Source of the DNA: JACKBK01 sp963707275
GTDB taxonomy: Bacteria; Chloroflexota; Anaerolineae; JAAEKA01
Direction: 5' to 3'
DNA: 64,000 bases
Assembly: GCA_963707275.1 (NCBI GenBank)
Contig: CAVPPH010000009.1
Coordinates: 1 to 64,000 of the forward strand
Shown here: positions 1-10,000 of the stretch, one piece after another
How the letters are laid out: the number at the start of each line of letters is the position of its first letter
How positions within the stretch are numbered: the first letter of the stretch is position 1
Position numbers and translations under genes: made by a program
The notes under the pieces: model-generated
What the model was told of the DNA's origin: nothing
The model's database searches: none
Seen by the model: the letters and a program-made list of their open reading frames with translations, nothing else

Positions 1-762
1 CAGATATTTCTGGAACACCAGCAAGTGCCCACACACTTGCCAGGAGCGGGCTGGGAATCGTGTACCGTATCCTGGGGCGGCGCGACGAGGCCATCGCGGC
101 CTACCAGCGAGGCCATCGCGTTGGACGCCTAAGTATGCCCCATCCGCACAACGGGCTGGGCAACGTGTACAGTGACATGGGGCGGCACAAGGAGGCCATC
201 GCGGCCTACCAGCAGGCCATCGCTTCTGGACGCCTGAAATTTGACGCTCTCCCCGCACAACGGGCTGGGCAACGTGTACTGCGATCTCGGGCGACACAAG
301 GAAGCCGTTGTGGCCTACCGGAAATCCTTTGAATTGCAGCCGAGGGCCGGCACTCTCTACGGGCTGGGCAATGCGTATCGTTCCCTGGGGCGGTACGAGG
401 AGACCATTGCGGCCTACCAGCAGGCCATTGTCCTAGACGCCAAGTTTGCTTTGTCTCAGATGTCGCTGGCGGCAGTCTATCGTAAGCTGGGCGACGACAC
501 AGCCTACCAGCAGCAAGTCGCATTGGCACAGCCGCTGATCGCCAATGAGGACGAGTACAATCGTGCCTGTTTCGCCAGCATCTGCGGCGACGCAGATGAG
601 GCCCTGGCGCTGCTGGAGGCGGCCATCGCCAAGGCACCGGGTGAAAGACTTATGACCGCGTCGAGATCCTGATTTCGACTTCATCCGCGATAACCACGCT
701 TTCAGGTGCTGGTGGGTGAGGATGGACTACATGACGACGAGACCGAAAGGAGAGAACCATGA
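1..762 (+). CDS. TPR repeat protein, 5' end outside window, frameshifted
   Basis: Repeated 34-residue units such as GLGNVYSDMGRHKEAIAAY and GLGNAYRSLGRYEETIAAY identify tetratricopeptide repeats, which form a helical protein-binding scaffold. At least four repeats are visible. The frame breaks near 240, 650 and 700. Joining frames gives an ending that reads DFDFIRDNHAF then QVLVGE, a typical end for TPR proteins of this kind, and the stop at 760-762. That stop overlaps the ATG of the next gene (759) in an ATGA arrangement, so the two are probably translationally coupled. The start lies upstream of the window. The ligand is unknown. A link to the following ATPase operon is inferred from the overlap only. 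Confidence 0.75.
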
Positions 763-1155
763 CGAGCAAGTGGGAGCAGTATCAAATTGAAGAGAGACTG
801 ACGACCATTCTGAGCAAGGTTCATTACGTTGAGCATGTTGAGCATCACTTTCGTAGAACCTATCTCTCGGCCTACCAACTGGCTATCAAGTTCGCCCGCC
901 GGCATCCGACGGCAACTGGCGAACTCGGATATCCGGTGGGCGGTAAGGGAATAGGGCAGCGTACCAGCTTGTCTCAATACCTGACGCCGCGAGCTATCAC
1001 GACGCATCCACACCGGCAAGATTGAAAACATTGAAGGTGCATTCCTGTCCGATCAAAATCTCCATGACATAGCTTTCAAGTACGGCACGCAGGTCATTCA
1101 CTCGTCACTGACGAAGTCACAGTACGACTTGTCGATGTTCCGTCTGCGGCCGTGA
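759..1155 (+). CDS. Uncharacterised protein, about 130 aa, frameshifted
   Basis: The ATG overlaps the upstream TPR stop and is preceded by a purine-rich GAAAGGAGAGAA ribosome site. The first part (MTSKWEQYQIEERLTTIL...) is charged and probably helical. A single-base shift near 985 joins it to a frame reading RELSRRIHTGKIENIEG and later HDIAFKYGTQVIHSSL, with a stop at 1153-1155. I do not recognise the family. Position between a TPR gene and a Rad50-like ATPase gene suggests a partner subunit of that ATPase. No catalytic motif is evident. Confidence 0.55.
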
Positions 1156-1197
1156 AACTGAATCGCTGCGCCGCTCAATAACTCCAGGAGAGATCGA

Positions 1198-1425
1198 ATG
1201 CCTGACCAGTTTCAACCGACACAGGGTAGCCGAGCCAATATTCTCGACTTTCTGGATACCGTGCAGGACGAGAAGTTGAAGGATCTACTTAAAAGTCATC
1301 TTGAAGATGTCCTGACTGCAGGGCGGTTTGATGCTTCAAACCCGAGTGCATTACCAAGTCGCCAACGCTTCTTCAGATCTGTTGAGCAGTTGATTCAAGA
1401 CCGATTGGAAGAGGATGAAGCGTGA
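1198..1425 (+). CDS. Small acidic protein, 75 aa, coupled to the ATPase
   Basis: The frame is intact, with an AGGAGAG ribosome site a few bases before the ATG. The product is short and mostly helical, and its C-terminus is acidic (QDRLEEDEA). Its TGA overlaps the GTG start of the next gene (GTGA at 1422-1425), the usual sign of translational coupling and often of a 1:1 complex. No known domain is recognisable. In many SMC/Rad50-like defence ATPase operons a small protein of this sort precedes the ATPase, so a regulatory or adaptor subunit is a reasonable guess. Confidence 0.6.
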   Translation: MPDQFQPTQGSRANILDFLDTVQDEKLKDLLKSHLEDVLTAGRFDASNPSALPSRQRFFRSVEQLIQDRLEEDEA

Positions 1426-4009
1426 AATACCGAGCTATCCGCATTAGCGGCTTCAGAGGGGTTCCGCCCATCGATCCCGTGGGGACTGAGATTTCACTTA
1501 TTGACAGGAATGGCGGGCCGCTCAATCTGGTGCTCTTTGGTCCAAACGCATATGGCAAAAGTAGCATAGCTGAGCGCTCGAGTGGCTGTTCAAAGACGAG
1601 CGCGAGGGAGCCATTATTTCGAGGCGTACACAAACCAAGACAATGTTCATCTCAATCTGGGACAGCCTTCCTATAGAACGACCGCTTTCATCGAAGTTGA
1701 TCTTGTTCACAACGGTCGACTTCACAGAGTTCGCAAAGAGCTGGATGGGACTGGGAACAAGAGTTCGGAGAACTTGGACAGTCTAGATGACGAGCTTCTT
1801 CAAGCTAGAGACGAGATCGTAATCCTTGACCACGATCAGTTTCGAGAGTTTGTTGGCGCAGCAGCCAAAGACAAGTGGACCACTTTCTCTGGCCTTATCG
1901 GATACGAAGAACTCGATCTGTTCAGATCGGGTCTAGAAATTCGCTGACCGGTCGTTCGTTGAGAGATATTCTCCGCCTTTCGGCCAAGGAGACGTCGCTG
2001 AACTCCAGACGCCAGGAGTGGAATCGCAAGCTACAAGAAGCATTTCGAAGGTATGTAGAAGAGGAAACAGTACCGTCGTTCCAGCTTTCGTAACACGGCT
2101 TCTCGAACGGCTCGGAGTTCATTCTCTCTTCACTGGAAATGCCCGTCCCAACAGGAATTGGTGAGATTACAGAAGAGGTATTCGAGGCGGTTCGGTCAAG
2201 AGCAACACCTGCCGGTGCCGTTGTGCAAGCTGCCGAACGCATGGCGATACTTCAGCAGCAATCCCTCGCCCTGCAGCCACTAGCGGCATTCGAGAGTGGC
2301 ATAGAGAGTTTTGTTACGACTGCCAATGATCTTGAACAGAATAAGGAGGCGTTTGACAAGCAAATCCTTGCGGATTTTTATTTCCAAGGGCTTGCAGGTA
2401 ATCGCAGAAGGGAAGTCTTCTATCGACGAATGCCCATTCTGTGGCCTTCCGTATGAATGGTCACGGCTCGAACAAGAAGTTTCCAACAGCTTGGCATCTT
2501 TGGACGTTGAAGCTATTAAGAATCAGCATAATGAACTGCTCCGACAGTGGCAACGTTTGAAGAGTACCTTAACGCAGAAAAGCCTGTCAGTTAATCGGCA
2601 GAACCTGCCGACTCTAAAAAAGCATACGATGATATTCCGTCGCTCGATACGGTAGAAGCGGCGATAGCTCTAACAACCTTTAGACTCAGCTGTCATCGTT
2701 CAGTGGTACCAGCGGAGTCAGAGTTTCTTGAGACAGCTAGAGTCCGTGCGCTCCGAAGTAGAGGAACAACAAAAATCTGTAGAGGCTGCCCTAGCTCTAA
2801 ATCCTTCTGGCGAGCTTACGGCTAATATAGACATGCTACAAAGCATGTGGCATATAGTGCAAACTCTGGCAGCAGATGAAGAAGAAATCGCCAAACTGGA
2901 TCGGGAGCTGGAACTTCTCAGGCTGTGGTCGAGGAACTTCGAACTGTAGCTCGCCTATTTCGCGAGGAACTGAATGATTTCAGTGGTCGGGTAGTCGAGC
3001 TTATCAATGAAGATGTCCGCAGATACTACGATGCTCTTCATTCCAATGATGGTGTCAAGCCCTATTTAGAGGCATCTGTAGTCGGTAATCAGAGAATTGT
3101 CACCCTCAGGTGCGATTACCTTGGAGCGACCGGAAGAGACGCTGCGTCGCTACTCAGCAAGTCCCATCGAAACAGTCTTGGATTGGCCATTCTACTGGCG
3201 TTCATGAAGTATAAGCGCCGTACCGGAAGTCCTGTGGAGTTCTTGATCCTAGATGATGTTACTCAGAGCTTCGACGTCGGACATCGGCTAAGTAATCAAG
3301 TTCCTCGAAGATCCAGCGTTTCCGGAGATCTCTTAGCTCCCAGATACTATTTCTCACACATGATCGTACCTTGGCGGATCTGGTGAAGCGAGCGGGAGAT
3401 CAAGATAGACCAAACTGGCTGCGTTACGATATTCGTTCGTGGCAATTGAACGCTATGTTGGTAGAGCCTCACAAGCTTGACCTATTGGCCCGTGCGCAGG
3501 AATTACTCACGCAAGGGGACGAACTTTCAGCCGCAGTTTATGGAAGACACGCCTTGGAAGAGGTCTGCAGAACAATTGTCCAATCAACCAGCTTGAGAAT
3601 GGTCTACGCTCCACATCCCTGGAAAATCTCGGTGGAAAAGTTTCAAGAAGCGATAATCAATGAGGTAAGGGATCTTTGGTCAAGACCTGTTCAAAGGGGG
3701 GCGGTTGGTTAAACACCGGGAGCTTGATCAATCCAGCCGCCGTGAGGCTTGACGAAATTGATAGAGCGCTCAGGGTCTTGCACTACACAGTTCATGATAG
3801 CGCCTTTTTGCAAAATCCACCTGCACTACTGGAAATTCAGAGTGCTATTGACGCCGTGGTTCAAATTGCGCGATCTCTTCACATGTCCAAACTGCAGAGT
3901 TCAAACACCACCGACCTATAAGTATTTCCGTCAACTAGGTCGTAACCCACAGGGAAATCCCCCCAATTGCAAGACGTGCGATCAACCGCTGCCAGCGCAC
4001 AACCCCTAG
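1422..4009 (+). CDS. Rad50/SMC-like zinc-hook ATPase with helical C-terminal extension and zinc ribbon, frameshifted
   Basis: The N-terminus MKYRAIRISGFRG and Walker A GPNAYGKSS are typical of Rad50/RecF/SMC-type ABC ATPases. Coiled-coil segments flank a CPFCG zinc-hook motif near 2440. Near the end come an ABC signature-like stretch (LLSKSHRNSLGLAI) and Walker B FLILDDVTQSFD. After the ATPase head about 200 further residues follow. These include a helical region (AAVYGRHALEEVCRTI) and, after a shift near 3860, a treble-clef-like zinc ribbon with CPNC and CKTC pairs ending at 4009. The corrected length is about 860 aa. At least six single-base shifts interrupt it. The architecture resembles RloC-like or other defence ATPases with an effector at the C-terminus. 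Whether the helical part is HEPN-like (an R-x6-H can be read in RVLHYTVH) is speculative. Confidence 0.72.
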
Positions 4010-4044
4010 GGCGCCTCGCTAGTTAACTGGAAGGCATAACGATA

Positions 4045-5727
4045 ATGAGTAATTTCGAGACGCATCCCAAGAGCCTGAAAGATGAACTGCTAAATCTCAT
4101 CCACACGAAGGAGATGGCTCTGCCAGATTTTCGACCGCGATTTTGTCTGGCAGCCTGGGCAAACAAAGGCCTTGATCGTCTCACTTGCCCGGCGTTTCCC
4201 GGCGGGGAGTCTCCTGCGAATTGAAAGCAATGGTCAGTTGTTTGCACCGCGTGCCATTGCCTCCGCTCCGGATTTGGACGGCCACAAACCAAAATACTTA
4301 ATCTGGACGGTCAGCAACGCTTGACCTCGTTGTATCAGGCATTGTATGGTACGGGTCAGCATCTTTACTACGTCCGCGTTCAGAAGCTGATTGAGGGCAC
4401 TGATATAGATGAGGCCATGTTCTTTGAGCGTCGGGCAAGAGGCGAAGCACGCTATGGTGGCTATCTGGACCAGGGACGGCTTCGTGTTCTACCTCTCTCC
4501 ACTATTTTTGGCGGTGAGGGCTTTCATAGCTGGCTGGATGAAATTGAAGAGGCATTGGAAGGCGATGAAAAGCAAGCCAATTTGTCTGGTAGCAAGCGTA
4601 AGGTATTCAGACAGGCGTATGAACAATACGTCGAGCCTATTGCTACTTATGAATTCCCGGTCGTCACCCTGGACACGAACACTTCGCTGGAAGCCGTGTG
4701 CACGATCTTCGAGACACTCAACAGTACGGGTGTCAAGCTTAGCGTGTTCGATCTACTGAGCGCGCGCTACTATGCCAAAGGCGAAAACCTACGCAAGATG
4801 TGGGCCGATGCTTTGGATGGCACCAAGCAACTGGCATATTTTGGCATTGATCCCTATTACGTGTTGCAAACGATTTCTTCCCAAGTCAACAACTCAATCA
4901 AGCGGAGCGATGTGCTAAATCTCAATTCCCATATTGTGGCTGAAAAGTGGGATGATGCCGTGTGGGGGATGGACCAAACTCTGGAAATGCTCTATCACGA
5001 ATGCGGGGTTCTGAAACCGGGTTTGCTTTCCTACAACACAGTTTTGGTGCCTTTGGCGTCAATATTCATGAAGTATCGTTCTGCCGAAAGGACCACGAGT
5101 CGGCAGGCGCTGCGCAGCAAATTGAAGCGATGGTACTGGTGCTCCGTTTTTGGACAAGCGTATAGTCAAATCCAACTTCTCAGAGTGTAAGGACATTGGC
5201 GAGTTGGATGTGTGGATTGGCGGCGGTGAGCGGCCCGAGACCGTCCGCGATTTGTGTTTGATCCAGATAGCTTGCTAACCACAACTACACGACAACGAGC
5301 GGTCTATCGTGGGGTGCTCTGTCTGGTGTTGCGCCGGCCTCCATTGGACTTTAGTTCGGCAAGAAGCTTACCTCGGGACTGATCGAGGAGCACCAAGTAG
5401 ATGACCATCATGTGTTTCCAAATGGATACCTTGCCGTCACAACTAAACTCTCCCAGCGCGAGATCGATGCGATTGTCAATCGTACGCTAATAGACCGCAC
5501 GACCAATCAGATCATAGGCAAGAACGCTCCCAGCAAATACCTCAAGGAGGTCGAGGGCCGGCGGAACGGGGCAAAGGAACTTGAGGCCATTTTGGTCTCG
5601 CATTACCTTCCTTCGCGGACCGATGTCGAGTTTGAGACAGGACGATTTTGAGGCTTTTCGCTCGGAGCGGACAGCCATTCTAGCCAAGTTGATCATTGAA
5701 GCTACGTCCGATACTTCTAGTTTGTGA
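4045..5727 (+). CDS. DUF262/DUF1524 protein (GmrSD-like nuclease family), frameshifted
   Basis: Start ATG with a TGGAAGG ribosome site. The N-terminal half carries the DUF262 (ParB/Srx-like) hallmarks LILDGQQRLTSLYQ and later IFETLNSTGVKLSVFDLL. The C-terminal half has a DUF1524 HNH-type core, DDHHVFPNGYL followed by NRTLIDRTTNQ and KNAPSKYL. These are the two domains of GmrS and GmrD, type IV restriction enzymes that cut modified DNA, and of related single-chain defence proteins such as BrxU. Single-base shifts near 4125, 4290, 5090, 5190 and 5370-5650 break it, and the reconstructed protein is about 560 aa. It sits 35 bases after the ATPase gene on the same strand, so co-transcription is likely. 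The modification or phage it targets cannot be told from sequence. Confidence 0.8.
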
Positions 5728-5748
5728 TGAGGATTGACGTTGGTCCGA

Positions 5749-6768
5749 ATGTTCGATCAACTTCCGCCACTTACGCACGTAGGGCAGAATCGCATTGAAA
5801 AAAGGAGAATACGTTTTATGATCCAAAAGACGAATATTACGCGGTGAAAGATAATTGGGACCCGAATGGTTATAGCTTTGCAATATCAAATTCGGGGAAA
5901 TATATTGCAATACAATATGTAAATCAAGATGGTTTTACTGAAAATGGCTCTCCCAATGTTTTTGTATACGATACGGCGGGACGAGAAGTGTTCTCTTTTG
6001 AGAATTCGCAAGGAGGTGAAAGAGGGAGTTCGCATTTTGGCCGGATGAGAGAAATTTCATTAATAACTGGCTGTGGTCATATGCATAAATTTGACGCTGA
6101 TGGAATTAAGCAATGGACGTTTGGAAGGAAAAAGGATTTTAAATACCTTTTTTCAGATACACCTCTAACGGGACTTTGGACCTATATTATGGGTGCAACC
6201 CGTCAAGGTCGATATATATTGGGTTATCACATGGGCAATGGTCATTGGCTCATTGATACCCATACAAATATTTCGATAGAAGCAGAAAAAGTGGATTATA
6301 ACGTGGATTGGGTTGTATTTTCTCAGGATGAAAAGTTTACTGGTATAGCAAACGACGTTTTTCTAAAAATAGGTGGGGGTGGAGCTATTCTAGGAGAACG
6401 CCAGCGGAAAAATTATTTGGGATCAAGATCGTGAGTATGTATTGGCTTTTCATCCGAATAGCAAAAAGTTCCTAACACTTGACTTCAATAAATTGATATT
6501 CAGGGTTTTACCTAATGGTGATATAGCGCAAGAGTTTTCTCTTGAGAGTTTTGGCAAATTAACTCATGGTGTAACGGCGGCGGCATATTCCCGCGACGGA
6601 AAAATTTTAGCTGTCAGGCCAGTTGATAATAAGTATGTGCTAATTTTTGACGCGGATAGAATGGAATTACTTAATAGAATATATTTGGATGAAAGACATT
6701 ACTGCCGCATAAGAATGCTGCAATTTTCTGTTATAGATGAGCTGATAATCATAGATTTTGATGTCTAA
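5749..6768 (+). CDS. AT-rich orphan protein, beta-propeller-like repeats
   Basis: This gene is clearly AT-richer than its neighbours and uses A/T-ending codons. Starting at the ATG at 5749 and adding one A to the A-run at 5797 gives MFDQLPPLTHVGQNRIEKK then ENTFYDPKDEYYAVKDN. A second shift near 6395 joins the part starting NASGKIIWDQDREYV. Repeated blocks such as YSFAISNSGKYIAIQYV, FAFHPNSKKFLTL-like and AAAYSRDGKILAVRP look like WD40 or other propeller blades. No catalytic motif or signal peptide is seen. Base composition points to recent transfer into the island. Function unknown; a sensor or scaffold role is a guess. Confidence 0.55.
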
Positions 6769-7046
6769 ACCCACAAGAAGATTTGTGGCAAACAAGCATA
6801 ACAGTTTGGGAATGAATTTTTCTGTATCTGCCCACCCGTGCAGCACCTGACCCCGCTTCCGCTGCGCTTCAGCCGAGTTGAGGGCCGGGCGAAAATTCGC
6901 TTGCCAGCCAGGTTTCGGGTCATCATCGCCGGGCAGGTGAGCAAACCGTTAGCTGCGCATGCGACCTGGCGCACTAAACTTGCGCGGATCTGCATGTCAA
7001 AGGTTCTGTTTATATCGAGACAAGGGCCGCAGGGTCAAAGAAACCC
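6769..7046 (+). other. Intergenic stretch without a supported gene
   Basis: About 280 bases between the AT-rich gene and the long helicase gene. Base composition rises from AT-rich to GC-rich within it. The short frames present have no recognisable motif. A ribosome site before the ATG at 7047 is not obvious. I see no clear terminator hairpin. Confidence 0.4.
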
Positions 7047-10000
7047 ATGATCCCACTCACCCTCGCCGACGACATTCGCGAAACGCTGCTGGACTACCTG
7101 ACGACGACCTTCAACTTCCAGGACGCCGGCGCTGGAGGCGGCGCTGCTGGCCTTCCTGCGGCGAGCGGAAGGGCGGCGGGCTGTTCAAGGGGCCGTACGT
7201 CCACCTGCGCCTGCCCTTCCGCAAGGCCCGGCCCGAGCGCCGATCCCGCTGGAGATCGCAGCCGCCGTTCACGCCCTACGTCCACCAGCTGCGGGCCTTC
7301 CAGCGGCTGACCATCGCAGGACGGCCACCAGCCCCAGCCCACCCTGATCACCACCGGCACCGGCTCGGGCAAGACCGAGTGCTTCCTCTACCCGATCCTC
7401 GACCACTGCTACGCGCCAGCGCGGCGAGCCGGGCATCAAGGCCATCATCCTCTACCCCATGAACGCCCTGGCCCCGACCAGGCCGGGCGGCTGGCCGAGG
7501 CATCCTGTGGGACGACGAGCGGCTGCGCGGGCCAGGTGACGGCCGGCATCTACATCGGCGGCGAGGGCGACCAGGCCACAGCGGCCACTGGGCCCGCGAC
7601 CACCTGATCGACGACCGCGACGACGCTGCGCGACGAGCCGCCCGACATCCTGCTCACCAACTACAAGATGCTCGACTTCCTGCTGCTGCGGCCGGAGGAC
7701 AAGCGCGCTGTGGCGGCAGCAACGGCCCGGACACCCTGCGCTACCTGGTGCTGGACGAGCTGCACACCTACGACGGCGCCCAGGGCTCCGACGTGGCCTG
7801 CCTCATCCGCCGCCTCAAGGCGCGCCTGGGCATGCCGAGGGCGATCTCTGTCCCGGTGGGCACCTCGGCCACGGTGGTCAGCGAGCAGGGCGACACGGTC
7901 GACAGCCCTGACCACGCTTTGCCAGCCAGATCTTCGAGGCGGCCTTTCGAGCCGGAGACGCGTCATCGGCGAGGAGCGGGTGAGCCTGGTGAGTTCCTGC
8001 CCGACAGCGGCGACACTCGTTTCGATCTTCCCGGCGATCACGCCGCGACTGCAGCGAGCAGGCTGGCGAGAGCCGCGCATGACTACGTACAGCGACAATC
8101 GCGTCCTGTGGTTTGGCCGTACCTGCGACCCGTTCGCATCTGGCAGAGGCCTTGCGGACGCACTGCGTTCCTACGCGCGCTGCTGGCCAGCTGCGGGCGA
8201 TAGTGTGACGTCCCTGGCAGGAACTGTTGGCCGCGGCTGGCCCGCCGGGATCCGGACTTCGCTGCCCTGCGATCGACGAGACCAGCAGGCGCTGCATTGT
8301 GCAGTCCTTCCTGGCCCTGATCGGCCCACGCACCGCGCCCGCGGAAAGCACCGATTGGCGCCAGACCTCGGAACCGGCGATGGAGGAGCCCCGCTCGGCT
8401 AGCCAGAGCGGGAACTGCCGTTCCTGACCCTGCAGGTCCAGCTCTGGGTTCGCGAGATGAGCCGCCTGATGCGCGAGGTGGCGCAGCAGCCGGCCTTCTT
8501 CTGGCGCGATGATGTCCCGACCGGCGCAGCCGCCCCGCGGCCTGCCGGCCTACTTCTGCCGCGAATGCGGCCACAGCGGCTGGCTGGCCATGATGCACGA
8601 CGGCGATCACCACCTCACCGACGACCCGCGCAGCATCTATCAGGCCTACTTCGACCGCAGCCAGCAACGTGCGCTACGTCTACCCCGGCGCCTCGGCGAG
8701 GACCATCGCTCGGACGCAGGCGAACAGCTCTGCCCGCACTGCCTGGCGTGTGGGCTACGATCCGCATATGCCCGTCTGCCAGGCGGACACCCTTCCCGCG
8801 GTTGTGCCACCATTGAGCGACCAACCCCAGGGAGGCGAAGCACCCGCGCGATCTGCAGCGCTGCCCCATCTGCGCCAGCCGACGATGCGCTCAGCATCGT
8901 GGGCTCGCAGGCCGCCAGCCTGTCTCGGTCGCGATCAGCCATCTCTTCACCCGCCCGCTCAACCACGACAAGAAGCTGCTGGCCTTCACCGACTCGGTGC
9001 AGGACGCCTCGCACCGGGCCGCCTTCTTCGGGGCGCGCACCTACCGCTTCAGCCTGCGTACGCCATCCAGGCCGTGCTCGACACGCCCGACCAGCCGGTG
9101 CGGCTGAGCGAGTTCACTGAGCGTCTGCTGGACCACTGGCGATCGTCTGGTCTGGCCCGGACCAGGCAGACCAGCGAGCTGGCGGCGACACTTTCATGCC
9201 GCCCGATCTGCGCGAGCTGGCCAGCCTACCCCGAGTTCATGGAGGAGCCGCCGGGCCAATGTCCCCCGGCATCTGGAGCGCGATCTGCGCCAAGCGGCTC
9301 TCGTGGGAAGTGACGATGGAGTACGGCTTCAACGCCCGCCTGGGCGCTCGCTGGAAAAGGTGGGCAGCTCCGGCGGCCGTCCTGGATCCTGCGGCGGCTG
9401 GCCGCGGCCGTGGACCAGCTGGCGCATGATCCTTCCGCGAGGAGATCGGCCTGCTGCGCGGTGGAGCCGTCACGACGCGGCGTCCGCCACTTCGTGCATC
9501 GGCCTGCTGGAACGTACCCGCACCCGCGGCGGCATGGCCCATCCGCTGCTGCTGCGCTACATCCAGAAGCCAGGGCAACTGGTACCTGCTGACCAAGCGG
9601 CGGCAACCGCTGCTGTCGCCCTTCCACAAGACGCTCGCGCTTTCCCACGATTTCTGACCGACCAGCCGCAACGGGACGTCTTTGACCCGTCGTGAGCCGA
9701 TCGGAGATCGCCACACCTGGTACGTGGACTGGGCGCAGCGGAGCGCTTAGTCGCCAGCCTGGGCATGCCCGACATCAACGACCTCTACCGCCTGGCGCTG
9801 GCACGTTGGTCACAGCACAGGACTCCTGCGCCAGTACGCCATACGCGAGCCAGCTCTACGGCCTGCGGCCGGAAGCGCTGCTGTGTGATCACGCCGCCAA
9901 CGGCGCGGTGCGCTGCCGCGATCTGCGGCACGAGCAGACGGTCACGCCGGACACGCCTGCAGGACTGGCTGGGCCGCGCCTGTTTCAACTACCGCTGCCC

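Noticed and set aside
433..1031. Minus-strand frames in the first kilobase
   Set aside because: Antisense of TPR repeats and of the next gene, without motifs or ribosome sites.
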